A stretch of DNA of 64,000 nucleotides, taken from the NCBI GenBank assembly GCA_009801085.1, contig VNWV01000010.1, positions 682,001 to 746,000 on the forward strand, given 5' to 3'. The notes beneath the pieces are model-generated. The model did no database searches. It was given only the letters and a program-made list of their open reading frames with translations, and was not told where the DNA came from. Origin of the DNA: Lasiodiplodia sp. COLG20 (Eukaryota; Ascomycota; Dothideomycetes; Botryosphaeriales; Botryosphaeriaceae). The position numbers and the translations under genes were made by a program. Positions 33,531 through 45,945 of the stretch are shown here, one piece after another; positions within the stretch are counted from its first letter, which is position 1; every line of letters starts with the position of its first letter.

Positions 33531-33635
33531 TACGACGGCCGGGACTTGAACCCAGGACCTTCAGTGTAGCCCAATCCGGCACAAAGGCCGCTAATTGTGT
33601 TAGACTGACGTGATAACCAACTACACCACCATCGC
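33531..33635 (-). tRNA. tRNA-Val (AAC) with intron
   Basis: Acceptor stem GCGATGG/CCGTCGT with discriminator A. The anticodon stem TCAGT/ACTGA is perfect around loop CTAACAC (anticodon AAC). T arm CTGGG-TTCAAGT-CCCGG. An intron of about 31 nt lies after position 37. The neighbouring tRNA at 32919 has the same orientation. Confidence 0.88.
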
Positions 33636-34239
33636 TTATTAAGCCCGTTTGGGATCCCCATTGGGGCATTTGTTGAAATTAGCCCTGCCAACACGATAAA
33701 TAAAGTGCGCATTTTAATCCTACCAAAGCACTACACCACCAGGCTGCTCGTTGTCGAGTTGTATAGGGTGGTGGTGGTCACAGTCAGGTCCCGGCGGTAG
33801 TGGGTTTTCTCGCCGCCAAAACGCCTTCTCTGATGATGCTAGCAACGTGCCGCTATGCACATAATAATCTACAGTATTTTCTCTGCATTTCCATGGCAAT
33901 ATAAGCCACCATCACTGTTGGGTTGTGTTGGGATGGTGATGGCGTGGTTCGAACTCAGCAGACTTCAAGCGAGAGACGGCGCCCCCTCACGTCTATCGGT
34001 ACGTATGTACTGCAATACTGCGCTAGCTGCGATACAGTATCATGGATACAGTCGAACAGTTGCGTAACACCCAACGTGGTGCGATACAAGCAGATCTCGG
34101 TCAAGGGTCTATGGCCCATCCGCCGTAAGCCAGCCATACACAAGAAGCAGGGTCGAGTCCTCCCACGGCCTTGGCCCTTCGTTGGACCACTTCGCAACTG
34201 ACAACCCTCCCCAAGCCAGACAAGGTATGGACTTTTCGT
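33636..34239. other. Intergenic
   Basis: No gene supported. A tRNA-like scrap 'ggttcgaactcagcagacttcaag' at about 33948 does not fold into a tRNA. Confidence 0.4.
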
Positions 34240-35218
34240 TCACCTTAACGGGCTGCTAGAAAGCTCACTCCTTGCTGTCCCTCCAATTTCCAGCCCTCTG
34301 TTTGGACTGTTGGGGGCTTCCATGATCGCCTCTTGACCTGCCTCGGCAAAGTAATGTGTCACCGATTGCTCCAAGATCGCAGACTGTACATGCCGCCTCC
34401 GCCTCACAAACAGCACGAGAAATGCAACAACCACAAGCAAAAGGACGCCACCCAGTACGCCTGCAACAATAGCCACCGTGTTATCATTCCCGCCATTAGG
34501 ATGAGACTGAACCGAGTTTGTGCTTTGTTGGCTGGCATCACTAGTTGTTGAGTTCTTATTGTCGCTGGAGGCGTTTGAGTTGCTTAATAACTTGGTCGCG
34601 ACATCGTCTATAGAAATGCGGGCTTTGGTGTTGTTGCAACAGTCGACTTCATCGTTTGTACGCCTGTCTTCTTGCTTGCGACAGCAATATTACCCGTTCT
34701 CGCAGTAAGTAACATGTGCGTGTTTCCAGTCGGGGGCTCTGACTATATGTTGACAGTTAGCTTAGTATTTTTCTCTACCAACAGAAAAGGCAGCCCTCGT
34801 TATCTTCTTATGGTTTCGAGTTTTTTTTCTTAAAGAAAAAAAAAACACTCAACATGTGAACTTAAAACATACCATTATCGCATAGTGTCAAACACCCTTC
34901 AGCCGTCCCATTCGGGTCAGTACATCCCACCGCATAAAGCTCTCCGACTACGCCCTCGTCCATCGACATGCAAAGGCCGCTCATAGTGCAGACATCTGGA
35001 ATTTTGTTGTAGATTCGGCAACAAGAGCTCGCAGTTGCGCCATCAGTGGTATTGCACGGGCCGTATCCGCCGAATGCCATCTCGCTCCCTTGAAAGTCAT
35101 AGCACATTGAGCGAGCGTTCAAGGCTACAACAGACCAGGGAAAGGTGACGATTAACCGCATGGCAGCGAAATGCACCGCCATCAGAAATGTAAAAGGCGA
35201 AATAAACGGTAGTGACAT
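34240..35218 (-). CDS. Type I membrane protein, Cys-rich ectodomain (possibly interrupted)
   Basis: A fungal surface-protein family with secretion signal, Cys-rich outer domain (CYDFQG.., CRIYNKIPDVC, GLCMS, GCLTLC), a Ser/Asn-rich stalk, a single helix (AIVAGVLGGVLLLVVVAFLVL) followed by RRRR, and a short cytoplasmic tail. Exon 1 is 35218-34873 and intron 1 is 34872-34743 (GTATGT..TAG). The rest runs 34742-34240 but has an in-frame TAA at 34692-34690. Either a 30-nt intron (34693-34664, GTAATA..CAG; unusually short) removes it, giving 272 residues, or the gene is broken. Without the stop the text would read CENG-x-YCCRK, which looks like true family sequence. The start codon is uncertain. 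Confidence 0.65.
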
Positions 35219-37279
35219 GATTGGGCTGGGGAAGATGTAAGCAGAGGATGCGAATTTTCACTCTGTTCTTCGATCTTTTGGGTCAGGGTACGGGCTTTAT
35301 TTGTAGCACTCAACAGCCTTAAATTAATTCTTTTGGTATTACAAGAAAAAAAAAAAAAACAAGCACACCACAGCCTTGTGTACACAACGATGGCCACAGT
35401 TGTGCTACATTTGCAAGTGCGTCATCTCGTTGGCTCACTGCATAGCTTGGCTCATTGCACAGCTTGGTACTGCGGCTGGAGATACGGTTGTGGCTGTGAT
35501 TGTGGGGCCGTGCTCTAAGTATTTCGAACCACTATACACAGCGTCTTTTCATGCTTTGCTCAACTGCTTCAGGCAATTTAAAGTATGTCCGAGCCTTATA
35601 AAAATCTTATAGATCTATCATTTCTATCTAGATATTGACCCATCGCCGCAAGATTTCCGTGCTTGCGGGACTAGATGTGCGCAGCTTTTACCATTTCAAT
35701 ATGCAGTTCAGCCTTAAGAGAGTAGGAAAAAATAAAGGCTAGTGTATAAGAGGCCAACCAACTTCTCTTGCTCATCCGCCTTTCTGCAGGCAAATTGCGA
35801 GCGCGCATGCCTTAGATGGGTAGCAGGGCTCAAAAGGGTAAAGAAAGCGAATAAATCAGGAATGTTCGGTCGGCACCCCACCATCGCACGGTCAAGATAA
35901 GAAGACAGCGTGCAGACACATAGTAGCAAGCTGTCCGAACTTTAAGCTTCTAGTTCAGTCACTGGAATGGGCAGGGAAAGCCTTCCACGTTTACTGCCTT
36001 CGATTTTCTTTCGCCTACACCAACCACCCTTGCATATTGTAAGGCTCCAATCCCTCACACGTTGCGTATATTAGTCTCAAATTCCGAGCTTCGGAGGACT
36101 TGCAGTTGGGGACCCGAGGTACGGACGTAAGTGCACAATTGTCATCACGTGCGCTTGAATGTGAGTAGTTGCTGAGACCATTTACCCCAGAGTATTAATA
36201 CGAGCTTTTAAGTCGATCCATTACGATATTCAGAGTCAACTCTATTTATGCGCAAGCCACAATGTCATTCAGGCCCACGAGGAGACAAGGGATACATGCT
36301 CAGCCTCGTTGTGAAGCAAGGCACAAACCGGTCAGGCGACGTGGCGCAATAGCTATCGGTATGGAAGAAGGGCGATTGCAAGCATCGAATGCTTCTGAAA
36401 ATAGAGCCATTCGATATATTGAACGCAAATATTGCGCGCCGAAACCAGGATGACGATAAAGAATGTTAGAACTACCCTGAACTCTTCGCGTGAATGCTTG
36501 GAAGTATCCACAACATGATAATTTTTGGAAGACATCATAACTTCTGCGCTGCTGTGATACACGAATCGTCACACGCAAGGGCGACTCGTTGATGCCACGC
36601 TCTGCAAAGAGGCAAATCCGAACCGGCAACGCCGAGCGAGGATAACGCCATTGCCCAAATGCGTATACCAGGTCAGTTTTGAGATAGCGATAAGGACAGA
36701 AGTCGTGCGTTGCTAAAACAGAAGTTGCGGCAACCACTTTCCAACTAAGCGCCAATTGATGGCAAGCGGACCACACTCCGCCGAACCGTCATCAACACCG
36801 CAACCAACCAATCGCTCATATCACCCATGTTATCAAGAATCCTTTCCGTGATCAAGCGCCTCCCCCACGATCCCAAGTGACCTCATTAGTGGCGTCATGT
36901 TGGCGACAGCCATCGAGACGGCGTTGCGCAAGCGTACCAAGCCATGAGCCGACCTCACCGAAGAAACCCGGGGCCGCCGTTCCGGAATCCGGCCAAGTGT
37001 ACCTGAACAAGCGGGGCAGCAGAGCAGATTGTTCGTCACTCATGTCGCAGCTAGCCGTATAGCGGTAGTCGTCTTGGAGGATCAGGGTCCTTGGAATCTG
37101 GCGCCCGATGATGTCATACTACGTTATCTCAGCTCTCGACTTCCGCAACCAACATCATACCCCGCGCTCTGGCGTAACTGTGCCTATCAACCGGTTCTCG
37201 CTGCTCTGTGCCAAGTTTCTAGAAGCCCCAACCGGGATAGGGAGTAAAGAATAGTAACGTAGCGCTAGGGCGGGAAGTG
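35219..37279. other. Gene-free stretch
   Basis: No gene supported over 2 kb. A poly-A tract (35344-35360) and short motif-less frames only. Confidence 0.4.
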
Positions 37280-37287
37280 TATATAAT
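37280..37287 (+). promoter_or_regulatory. TATA box of the 77-residue protein gene
   Basis: TATATAAT, about 88 bp before the ATG, followed by a CA-rich leader. A good TATA box suits an inducible, strongly expressed gene. Confidence 0.6.
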
Positions 37288-37374
37288 ACGGCCAGACTCG
37301 AGAGTTTACAGGAACCATCACACTCAATCAAACCATCAATCTTCATTCAAACAAATACATCCAACACATTTATC

Positions 37375-37736
37375 ATGGACAAGCTCGCAAGCAAGCTCGG
37401 TGGTGGCTCTTCCTCCAACAAGCAGACTAGCGGCCAGCAGGAGGACTACCTTGACAAGGGTGCGCATCAGATATTCGACCCCTTTTATCCTATCACTAAA
37501 CTGACACCTACTCATCTGTAGGTCTCGATGCTGCCGAGAAGAAGTACGGCGGCTCGTGGGGCCAGGACACCGAGAAGCACAGGGCGATGAACGAGAAGAT
37601 CGTATGTCCTTCAACCAAACCTTATCTCTTCCCGCTCAGCCACAGTACTAACAATTTCGCTATGCAGACCGATACCGCTCGCGACAAGTTCGAGAGCATG
37701 ACTGGCAAGGACGTTCCCGACAAGATCTCCAACTAG
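37375..37736 (+). CDS. Small hydrophilic stress-type protein (77 residues)
   Basis: Model: exons 37375-37459, 37522-37601 and 37668-37736; introns 62 and 66 nt. It encodes MDKLASKLGGGSS.., then DKGLDAAEKKYGG, and ends KFESMTGKDVPDKISN. I recognise this as a small conserved family in filamentous ascomycetes, rich in Lys, Asp, Gly and Ser and predicted to be disordered with short amphipathic helices. It is often linked to stress or conidia in annotations, but its molecular role is unknown. Three exons for 77 residues and a strong TATA box support a real gene. Confidence 0.85.
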
Positions 37737-39946
37737 AGGGAGGGAAAGAAACTGCTCAAATTTCCCCATTGTAATATGGCACGACGTAACGAGATACACC
37801 ACCTCTTGTAATGATAAAGCGCACGCACAACAGAGGTCCGCCCGTCGGCGGGCGTGATCAATAGTAATTCAAGAGAACCTTACGATCCAATTTGACAATC
37901 CCCAACACGTGTACGCACAAGCGACTGGAAGACAGTCGCAGTGACATCTGCAAAATCCGTGTGCCTGATCATCGTCATTTCACTACGTTTCGGCCTCCAA
38001 CCCTTTAGTCCCCTTCCCCGCGACGACGACTCCAAAACTCACTCCAGCCACAATCAAAAATTTAAAACCCTAGCACGCATCTACTCCACACAACGAATTG
38101 TGAACGCGATCATGGTCGCTGTGCGGCTCTGCGCAAAGCGCCGCAAATCTCGCAGGGCGCCGCAGGCCCCCCCTCACCGGTTTTCCTGGGCACCAAGCTT
38201 TTCCTACCTGTGGCTGAAGCATGGTCGCTTCTCTCCTCGCTCTCCGTTTGACATTTTCGCCCGGGAAAACCCTACCCCCTCACAGACAGAAAGAACAAGG
38301 AGACTGCCGTGTGCACCTGCGCGCGCCTTTTTGTTCCCTTGCGTTGCTTTACTCGGGGAGAAGCGAGATGGGGGCCGCGGCGGCGGCCGCACTAGGTATG
38401 AGTGTTCGTTCTATTAGATCTCCTGCACATCTCAGCACTAGTGTCTCGACGTGATCCTTGCCCATATTGTACGAGATACGAAAGAAGAGGCAGGGGAGAG
38501 CAGGAAAGAACCACGAACGAAGAGTGGAAGGAAGGAGAAAGAAAAAAAAAGACCGGCCTGGATGTCTGCGACTTTGACACACGGACAGTCCTGACACAAG
38601 GTTCTCATCGTTCAGCTGGGGCAGGGGCCCACAACGTCTCGCGCGCGTGTGATTGTTGCCGAGTACCCAGATGGCGCGCAATTCGTGATTTTCCAACGCT
38701 CACGCATGGCGCTTGGCTTTTGCGCCTCCCCCCCTCTGTGTGTCGCGGCGGCAGTGCTGCTGACCGTCAGCCTCCCTAGACGCCCATATCGTCTCTCCCC
38801 CCATCCGTTGCCGCACCTCGCTCAAGTGCGGTTCAATGACATGCAGCAGATCCAATGTTACCCCGCCCTTGCTCGGTGAGACCGAGGGAACTCCCTCCTC
38901 ATCCCGCACTCCCGCTCAAGAGGCGGCTACCCGTCGACCAACGACTGGCTCCCAGCGAATCCTGCGCTGCGGTACGCTACCGGGTGCGCCCTTCAGCCAG
39001 GCCAATCAGCGCCTCATGACACAATACTCTATCCTCACATGCCAGACGTCGTCCCATCGAGCTCATCGAATAATATTGCTATCAAAGGTTCTCCATTTCG
39101 TAGTTACAGCACATTCCGGGTATTGTGAATCCGACCGTACCCGGCGCTTTAACTTCCGAGTTTCGCGAGTATTGGTTAGATGTAGAATATAGGGAAAAAT
39201 AAGCCTATGACAACCCCCACCCTACCGACACCATGCTGGGGATGATTCAGAATTGTAAAGCAAATAATTAAACGCAAATAGTGGCCGAGGAAGATGCTTT
39301 CGGAGTCGTGTGCCAGCCACTTCCTCCACCACTACTCGGTCCACCGGTACAGAGAAAAGACGAGCAAGGAAACCAGCTGACTTAAGTTTTCTGCGCCCCA
39401 AGCTGAGGTTGACCACCGTTGCTTGGCTGCGAGCTTCCATATCAGACCGCGGGTGAAGGCGTCCGGGTTGATAGCGGGGGTGCCGACGCGGCATGCAAGG
39501 AGAGCGAGGTGGAGTGGGTGGCAGCGACAGCCGCCTCGGTCTGAGAAGTGAAAGAAATGAGAGACCATGTGCCGAATGTCAAACAAGCCGCTTCCCGAAC
39601 ATAACGCCTTTCTACCCAGGCTGTGGAGAAAAAAGACCCCGAAAATATCTGACAGAGAAAGAGCACGCGACGTCATCATCGTCGAGAGCGAGGTATCGAA
39701 TTGCGGGCTATTCTGCGTTTCCGGGCTTCCGAAAAATTCGAGAGAACAGCCTCTGGTTAGATTCTCGTCAAGTACGTTTTACGCCGGTAGAAACCAAACA
39801 ACCCAAGGACATAATACAAGAGAGGACGACGGCCGGTCATTCCGAGGTTGGAGATGATGCTGGCCAGAGGAGCGCGCGCGGAGGTGGAAATATGGCGAGA
39901 AGTCAAGTGATTCGAGGGAGATTCGTAATCGTGACAGCGCAGTCGT
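37737..39946. other. Gene-free stretch
   Basis: No gene supported over 2.2 kb. Both flanking genes end towards it, so it is a convergent intergenic region. Confidence 0.4.
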
Positions 39947-40899
39947 CTAGTCGTCGTCGGGGTTTCTCACCTGCGCTAATGTTAGCACTTTTCGGCAAAA
40001 TTTTCACGCGCGCTGTCGCATACCTGGAGAATCCTTCTCGAGTAGTCCTGGTTGTCGGCAACGCTGCCATTGCTCATTCTCCTCGCGAACGCAGGGTCGA
40101 GGATCGTGTCGTTGAGAGACGAGGTGCCGGGTGCCTTGCCACCAGCCACGAAGTTGTTCATGCTCTGGCGCTGGCGGTACTCCTCCTCGACCTGCTTTCT
40201 GCGCTTGTGCCTCAGGAAGAGGAGAACACCTCCAATGATTGCTGTCATGACGACGACACCGACAACGACGCCTGCGGCGATGCCAGCCTTGTTGGGACCA
40301 TCGGATTTGTTAGAAGCGTCGCTGGCTTGCGCGCCCTTGGTAACGACGATGGTTTGGCCACCTCCGACAGTAACGACAACAGGCGTGCCCTGCGTGGAGC
40401 TGGAGGACGAAGATGATGAAGACGAGCCGCCATCGAAGTAGTCGACCTCGTTGTTATCCAGACCGCTGAGATAGACCTGCCAGTAGTTGCGACCACCGCC
40501 TGTTCAATCCGTCAGCATTCGCACCATTTCATCAGAGCGATAGTACGCACAGTTGTCTTGGGGGTAGCCATTGCAAGGTGTATTGCACTTGTCGTCGTCA
40601 ACCTTGCTGGACTTTGCAGGGATTTTGTTTCCACAGAAGCAGTTGCTGCCGTTCACGAGAGCCATGACAGGGTATTCCAGACCCACACAGATAGGCTGAC
40701 AGTTGCCCTGCGTCTGGAAGGTATAAGAGCCTTGGTCCTCGAGCGGCTCAGATGACGAGAAACACCCCTTGTCTGTCATGGAGTGAAGAGAGCCCGTGTA
40801 GGTCGGCGTCGACGTCTGCGTCTTGGTACCGGGTATCGCGGCCACGGTGGAGAGCAGCGACGATGCCGCAATGGCGGCGAGGAATAGTCTTGAGGCCAT
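39947..40899 (-). CDS. WSC-domain cell-wall integrity sensor
   Basis: Plasma-membrane mechanosensor of the Wsc family, feeding the Rho1/Pkc1 cell-wall pathway. Model: exons 40899-40551, 40499-40024 and 39970-39947, giving 282 residues. Signal peptide 1-21. The WSC domain covers about 40-130 (DKGCFSSSEPL, GNCQPICVG, NCFCGNKIP, CNTPCNGYPQDNCGGGRNYWQVYLSG). A Ser run and Thr/Val-rich stalk follow, then one transmembrane helix (AGIAAGVVVGVVVMTAII), a basic stop-transfer (RHKRRK), and a cytoplasmic tail. The tiny last exon supplies VRNPDDD, the family's characteristic acidic C-terminus. Intron 1 splits the conserved DNC-GGG. Confidence 0.93.
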
Positions 40900-43313
40900 G
40901 GTAATGGATCAGGGTGTTGCCAAAGGGTGGAGCGGAAGCGACAGCGTCAAAGCCTGACAGTCGGTTAGTCAGGGACTAACGGCGGCACGGTCGGAAGCCG
41001 TGAGGTTGCGAGCGACTCGGTCGGCGACGTACGGATGGGTCTGTTGATGTTGATGAAGCCGCGTCGTGGGCCTGCCTGCGAGCGCTGGGTGGGAGATGCT
41101 CGGGCGGGTCCTGGGTGCGGGCTCGGGTGGGTAGCTTCAGGCGTCACGCGTGACACTCGGTCGGGTTGGCGGCAGTTCACAAAGGGCTCGATGGGGTGCG
41201 AAGAACTGAAGTCGTGATGACTTGAAGCTGAGAGCGAGAGTATCAACGGCGTCGTTCCAGCACAGCGCTCGGCGGAGGCTGAAACGCCAGGCGTTGGAAT
41301 TGGAGGTCACGTCGGTCGGGTGGGCGTGGAATGTGTGTTTCAGCGGGCGAGTGTTTGATGGGCCCCTTTCCCGGCGAACTGAGGGCACACGCGTTTCAAG
41401 GAGCGGGTGGGCAAAGAGCGTGGTGTCGTTGGCGGTGGGAGGGACAACGACTTGAGGGTTGGGTAAAGAACGTGGGCGGGAAGTTAACGGAAGGTGGACA
41501 TGGCGATGCTGGCGAAGGTGGAGCAGCCGGGCAGCGCGAGGCGTGTCGCTACTGGCCGTCAGGAGAGGGCGCCGGCGGCAGCATGGAGGTTGCAATTTCG
41601 CGCCCGCACGCGCCAGGGAGTGCTCCCGAGGGTCACGCAGCAGCCGGCCCAGCGCGCCCACCACCCTCCCGCCTGCATGAATTATTGCCCACCCTCGCAC
41701 CGTGCCTATTAATACGCGCATCCTCCGCGCTCCACGCTCCCTATCGCGCGTACAATGGCTGTGTTTGCGAGAGCAGATAGACGGCCGACGCTCTCAACAA
41801 GCCCCAACGGTCGGAGCCGGCGACGCGCCAGGGCTGCGCTGCCAAGGGTGCCGCCAGGGCTGCCGCTGTTTGACCACACCGAAACGGGGCTGATTGCCGC
41901 TGCGCGCCAGGGTGCAGCAGCACCAGCTGGGCAGCTAATGCAGGAACCGGCTGCACAGCACAAGCGCGCACGTGAGATGGCATTGCATAATTCCCACTCA
42001 CAAATCCCCGAGTCCTATGTTCCCGTCAGCGAGGCGACGCGCCCCGGCCGTTCCGCCGGCGACCGCGATCCAGCATTCCTCGGCCGCGCTGCCGTCCACG
42101 CCGGTCCTGAAGATCGTGCGGGCGAGGCTCGCCGTCAGCCTGCTGTCAGGGCGCGCACCGCTGCTTCAGCCTTAGGCCAGAACGGACGGGACGGTAGGGA
42201 AGTGCGGCCGCCTTCTCCACGCATGCGTTTGCCGGATCTCCGTCGGCCGCCAGGCACCCAGACCCGCCGTTTCCAGCAGGGGAGCGACCGCTCCTTCGCC
42301 GTTGCGAACCACACTGGAAGCCTCGGGAAGCGGTGGGCAGCCCGAGCGAAAGTGGTCAAAGTTGAGCTGCCAGTTTGCCTTCGCCGAGCCATCCGCGAGC
42401 CGCTTGCGCCGCCAGGAATCGCAACACGAGCCTAGGCATGTGAGGCTGGTCTGCTCTTCCCGCTACGCCTGATTCAGTCCTTGCGGGGAGCCTTCGTGCT
42501 GTCCAGAGTCCAGACTCGACCCTAGAGCCGATCCTCTTGCGTAATCAGTGCAGCCCGCGAATGCGTTGCCTGTTCTGTCCTTTGACTCTGCTCGCAGTGG
42601 TTCTATAATAATCTCTCGGCGATCACACCGAGCCATCTCTCCACCCTGACAGCATTCTCGCGCGGATACGGTTCCCCAGACCGTCCCGCCGGGTTGGCTG
42701 GGTATCCCCCGTGGCAGAGGCGCAGTCGTCAGCAGGCACATGCGCCTTTTTCAAGCTTTACGGCCTCCAGACACTTGGCTCAGGGACAACTCAGCCGCGT
42801 GTCGTATGCTTTTGGAATCTCTCAATATTGACTAGGCTTTGCGGCGCTGCATCCACTTTGTCTCGGCTCATGCTCTCGAACAGGCAGCGTAGCTCTATCA
42901 AACTGACGGCAAAACAGATCGACTGGCACAAGCCACTGCTGGCGACGAGCTCCGCTTGTGGCAGATAGATTAAGCAGCCACGCGCGTAGTGCTGTGTATA
43001 AGGCATGCCTGCACAACCACCGTCGCACGCTGTATCCTCAGCCAGTCAGCGTAGCATTGCATGACCGAAGCAACGTTGGTAGAGGTAGTACAGTAAAAAG
43101 CTGAGACAATGCTGTTTCTGATTCACTGCTCAGATGTTAATGTCAGCCCAGCGATGGTCGAGTTGTGGAGGGAGCAAGCTGTGTAAATGGGCGGATGTGA
43201 TTGGTGTATTGGCGTCTTACGTGATACAAATCCGAAAATTACGACGCGACTTACAACTTCGACCAGCGCCAACGAGCTCACGCGTGCAGGCATGACTTCA
43301 CCACTCGCCGTCC
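40900..43313. other. GC-rich divergent intergenic region
   Basis: Upstream of both the WSC gene (leftward) and the mitochondrial-type gene (rightward). It contains an open frame of 226 codons at 41755-42435 that I reject as composition-driven. Long 5' leaders or upstream frames of the WSC gene could lie here. Confidence 0.4.
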
Positions 43314-45945
43314 ATGCCCCCCCGCACACCTGCCTGCCGTGGCGCAGCGCAGTACAACATCTTTCGACACACGCAGCCAGTTTGGATCACCGATGAACTC
43401 CTCGCCGACGCCTTCCACCGCTTCCTCAACGTCTCCAATGCAAGTCGCAAGCGCTATGGCAGCAACGTCCCAGGGCCATTGGAGGCTAGGAGAAGAGCTT
43501 CGAAGAGGCGCATAATGGGCCTCGCCGCCGCCAGTCCAGGAATTGGCCCTGACATTGGCGCGCTCTTTGGTCCGGACAAGTCGCTGCACCAAGCTTGGAG
43601 CTGGGAGCCACCAAAAGGAACAGAGCAGCGGTTGGGCTGGGAACGTACGTTTCGCTATCGACTACATGGATCTACAGGAACCCGCTGCTAATGCGCTTTT
43701 AGAACCAACCCCTTCAGCTTTACCGCAATGGCTGTCCGATTACAATGTTTCCACAGAGGAAAAGCAGCCCCGCATTTTGGACCCTATTCAAGAATACCGA
43801 CTCCGCCTCGCCAGCGTCCGCGATGTAAATGGCTTGGAAGCACTATGGTCGGATATTGGAGTCGCGCCAGAACACATGCATCTATTCAGCCAAATGGCCA
43901 ACACGCATTTTCTGGACAACCTTGACACAAGAGGGATGGGCTATCCGGCATTATTTGGATTTCTCCGGAACCCAAAGCTGAATGTTCCTGAGGCCAAGAA
44001 CATCAAAACGTTCATCCATGCAATTATCAAAAAAGGCATGCCAATTGGTTGCCTTGGCGAGCTCATCAACAGGATCCGAGATTCACTCAAACTCGGAGCA
44101 ATGTTGCCTTCGGAGCTGGACGACATCGTGGACAATATACCCAAGTTATGCCGCAAAGTGTGTCGCCAGCCTGATGTGACTAATGACTGGGAATTTGGAG
44201 CGTACTGGGCCATATGGCGGGGGTTGACATCATGCAAGATCATACCTCCAGATCATTTCGACACTTCTGTCGTCTGCAAAATGGTTGAACGTTTGCTGGT
44301 GCTCGAAACACCTCCCGAGATCCAAGATATTGCAAAGCTCCAAAAATTGCGATCTACCGGCCATACAAATGCCGCGCTCTTCCGCCTGGAGATTTACCGA
44401 CATCGTTGGCCAACTGCAGACATTGCGAAGCCAGAAAATTTCGCAGCACACTTCGCTTTTTGGGCCCGATTACTGGCCAAGTCCAACATAAGCGACTCTG
44501 CCTCCACTTCGGATGGTTTGGAGTGGCGGGTCATCAGAAGCGTTGTGGATTCCATGAGCTTAGAAAAAGCGCAAGAAGTCATGGCAGAGACTACATCACT
44601 ACTTCTTCCTGCGAAATTTTCGATGGACGAGGAGACGCAAAAAGCCCTTCAGCTTTGGTTCTCTTGCATCTCCAAGACTTGCCACCTCCTGAACCCCACC
44701 ATCAAACGGATCGACGTCTTTGCGCGATGCCCTGAAGTTACTTCCCGCATGGATCCAACTCTGGCCGTTCCGTACCTCAAGCGTTTCTATCCTCATGAAA
44801 TCTGCCAATTATGGATGCATTATTGGATGCCGCAGTATATCGCTAAAGATAAGTCCGTCAAGAATTTCAAGCTTTCGAGACAGCAACTGCAGAATGGCTT
44901 CAAGAAGCGGATGAAGCACCCCGATAAACCCCACGATCCGAGGATTACACAATTCTTCGCTGCAATTTTGACTCTAAAAGACGAAAAGCTGCCGTACAAA
45001 ACGGCATTGCCGAAAGTTATGGAGCTCATCTCAGCCTTGTATGGCCCTGATATGGCTCATGACCTTTATAAAAGATTATTAGTCTTTGAACAACTTCAGA
45101 TCCCAGATCCACATGTTGTTGCAGCCGTGATGGAAGCAGCATGTGAGAACTATCCTCGACAAGCGCTAAAGTACTTTAAAGCCAACAACAACGTTTGGCT
45201 AAGCCTATGCCCGCGACTACCTCTCGCGCTCATCGAGCACGGCATTCTCCCGCGCGACGAGCTGTTTTGCCTCCTCGACCACAACGACCCGCTCGACCGC
45301 GTGCCACCCGAACACCGCGAGACCTTTAGGAACAGACTCTCAGCCCTCCGCGTCGACCTCGTCCACCTGATCGCCCACGCCTACGCCACCCAGACGGCTT
45401 TTCCCCACCGCCACCGCTTCCGCAACGTCTACTTCTGCTACTTGTGGCTACGCGACCACGGCGCGCCGCTCGGTCCACTCCTGTCCAAGGCCCTCGTCCG
45501 CACCGCCGTCACCGGCCCTCTCGAGAACCACGAATGGGTGTCGACGAACAAGCTGCGCTGGGTCCTGGGCCTGGTGCGCCAGATCGAGGGCCCCGACGTC
45601 GCCACGCAGCTCGACCACCTCGTCTGGCGCTGGCGCGGCGACGTCATCATGCAGGCTCGCCGCCGCTGGGACGAGGCCGGCCTCTTCCGCCGCGTCGGCC
45701 CTTCGACCGTCACCATGGCTCGCCGTGCCGGCCTGTTCGACCACGACGCCCCGCGCTGGACGAGGTGGTACCGCAAGATGACGATGAATTCGGGCTTCTT
45801 CGCGCCCAAGTGCGTGCGTAGGCCGAGGTTTCAGGGTGCTCAGAAGGGGGCGAAGAAGGTTTGGGGGAGGTTGGATAGGAGGTGTGGAGGGAAGGGTGGG
45901 TGGAGGAGGCCGTATAGTCCGTGGAAGTGGCAGCCGACGTATTGA
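43314..45945 (+). CDS. Large probable mitochondrial helical protein, family unnamed
   Basis: Model: exons 43314-43644 and 43703-45945, intron 58 nt (GTACGT..TAG, branch-like GCTAATG), giving 857 residues. The N-terminal block ADAFHRFL..GPLEARRRASKRRIMGL is a pattern I associate with mitochondrial fungal proteins of PPR or RNA-processing type. The remainder is helix-rich with repeated 30-40-residue segments but no clear PPR signature. A very basic tail (KCVRRPRFQGAQKGAKKVWGR) suggests RNA binding. The start is uncertain: a second frame beginning at the ATG at 43292 (MTSPLAVH..) reads like a presequence. The last 700 bp are much more GC-rich than the rest. Confidence 0.75.

Noticed and set aside
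33940..33990. tRNA-like T-loop text 'ggttcgaactc'
   Set aside because: No acceptor or anticodon stem can be formed on either strand.
36300..36776. 158-codon minus-strand frame
   Set aside because: No signal, domain or conserved block; no promoter or intron evidence.
39493..40416. 307-codon plus-strand frame opposite the WSC gene
   Set aside because: Antisense shadow; the minus strand has signal peptide, WSC domain, TM helix and correct introns.
41755..42435. 226-codon open frame in GC-rich DNA upstream of the WSC gene
   Set aside because: Composition dominated by Arg, Ala and Pro, open frames on both strands, no motif or splice support.
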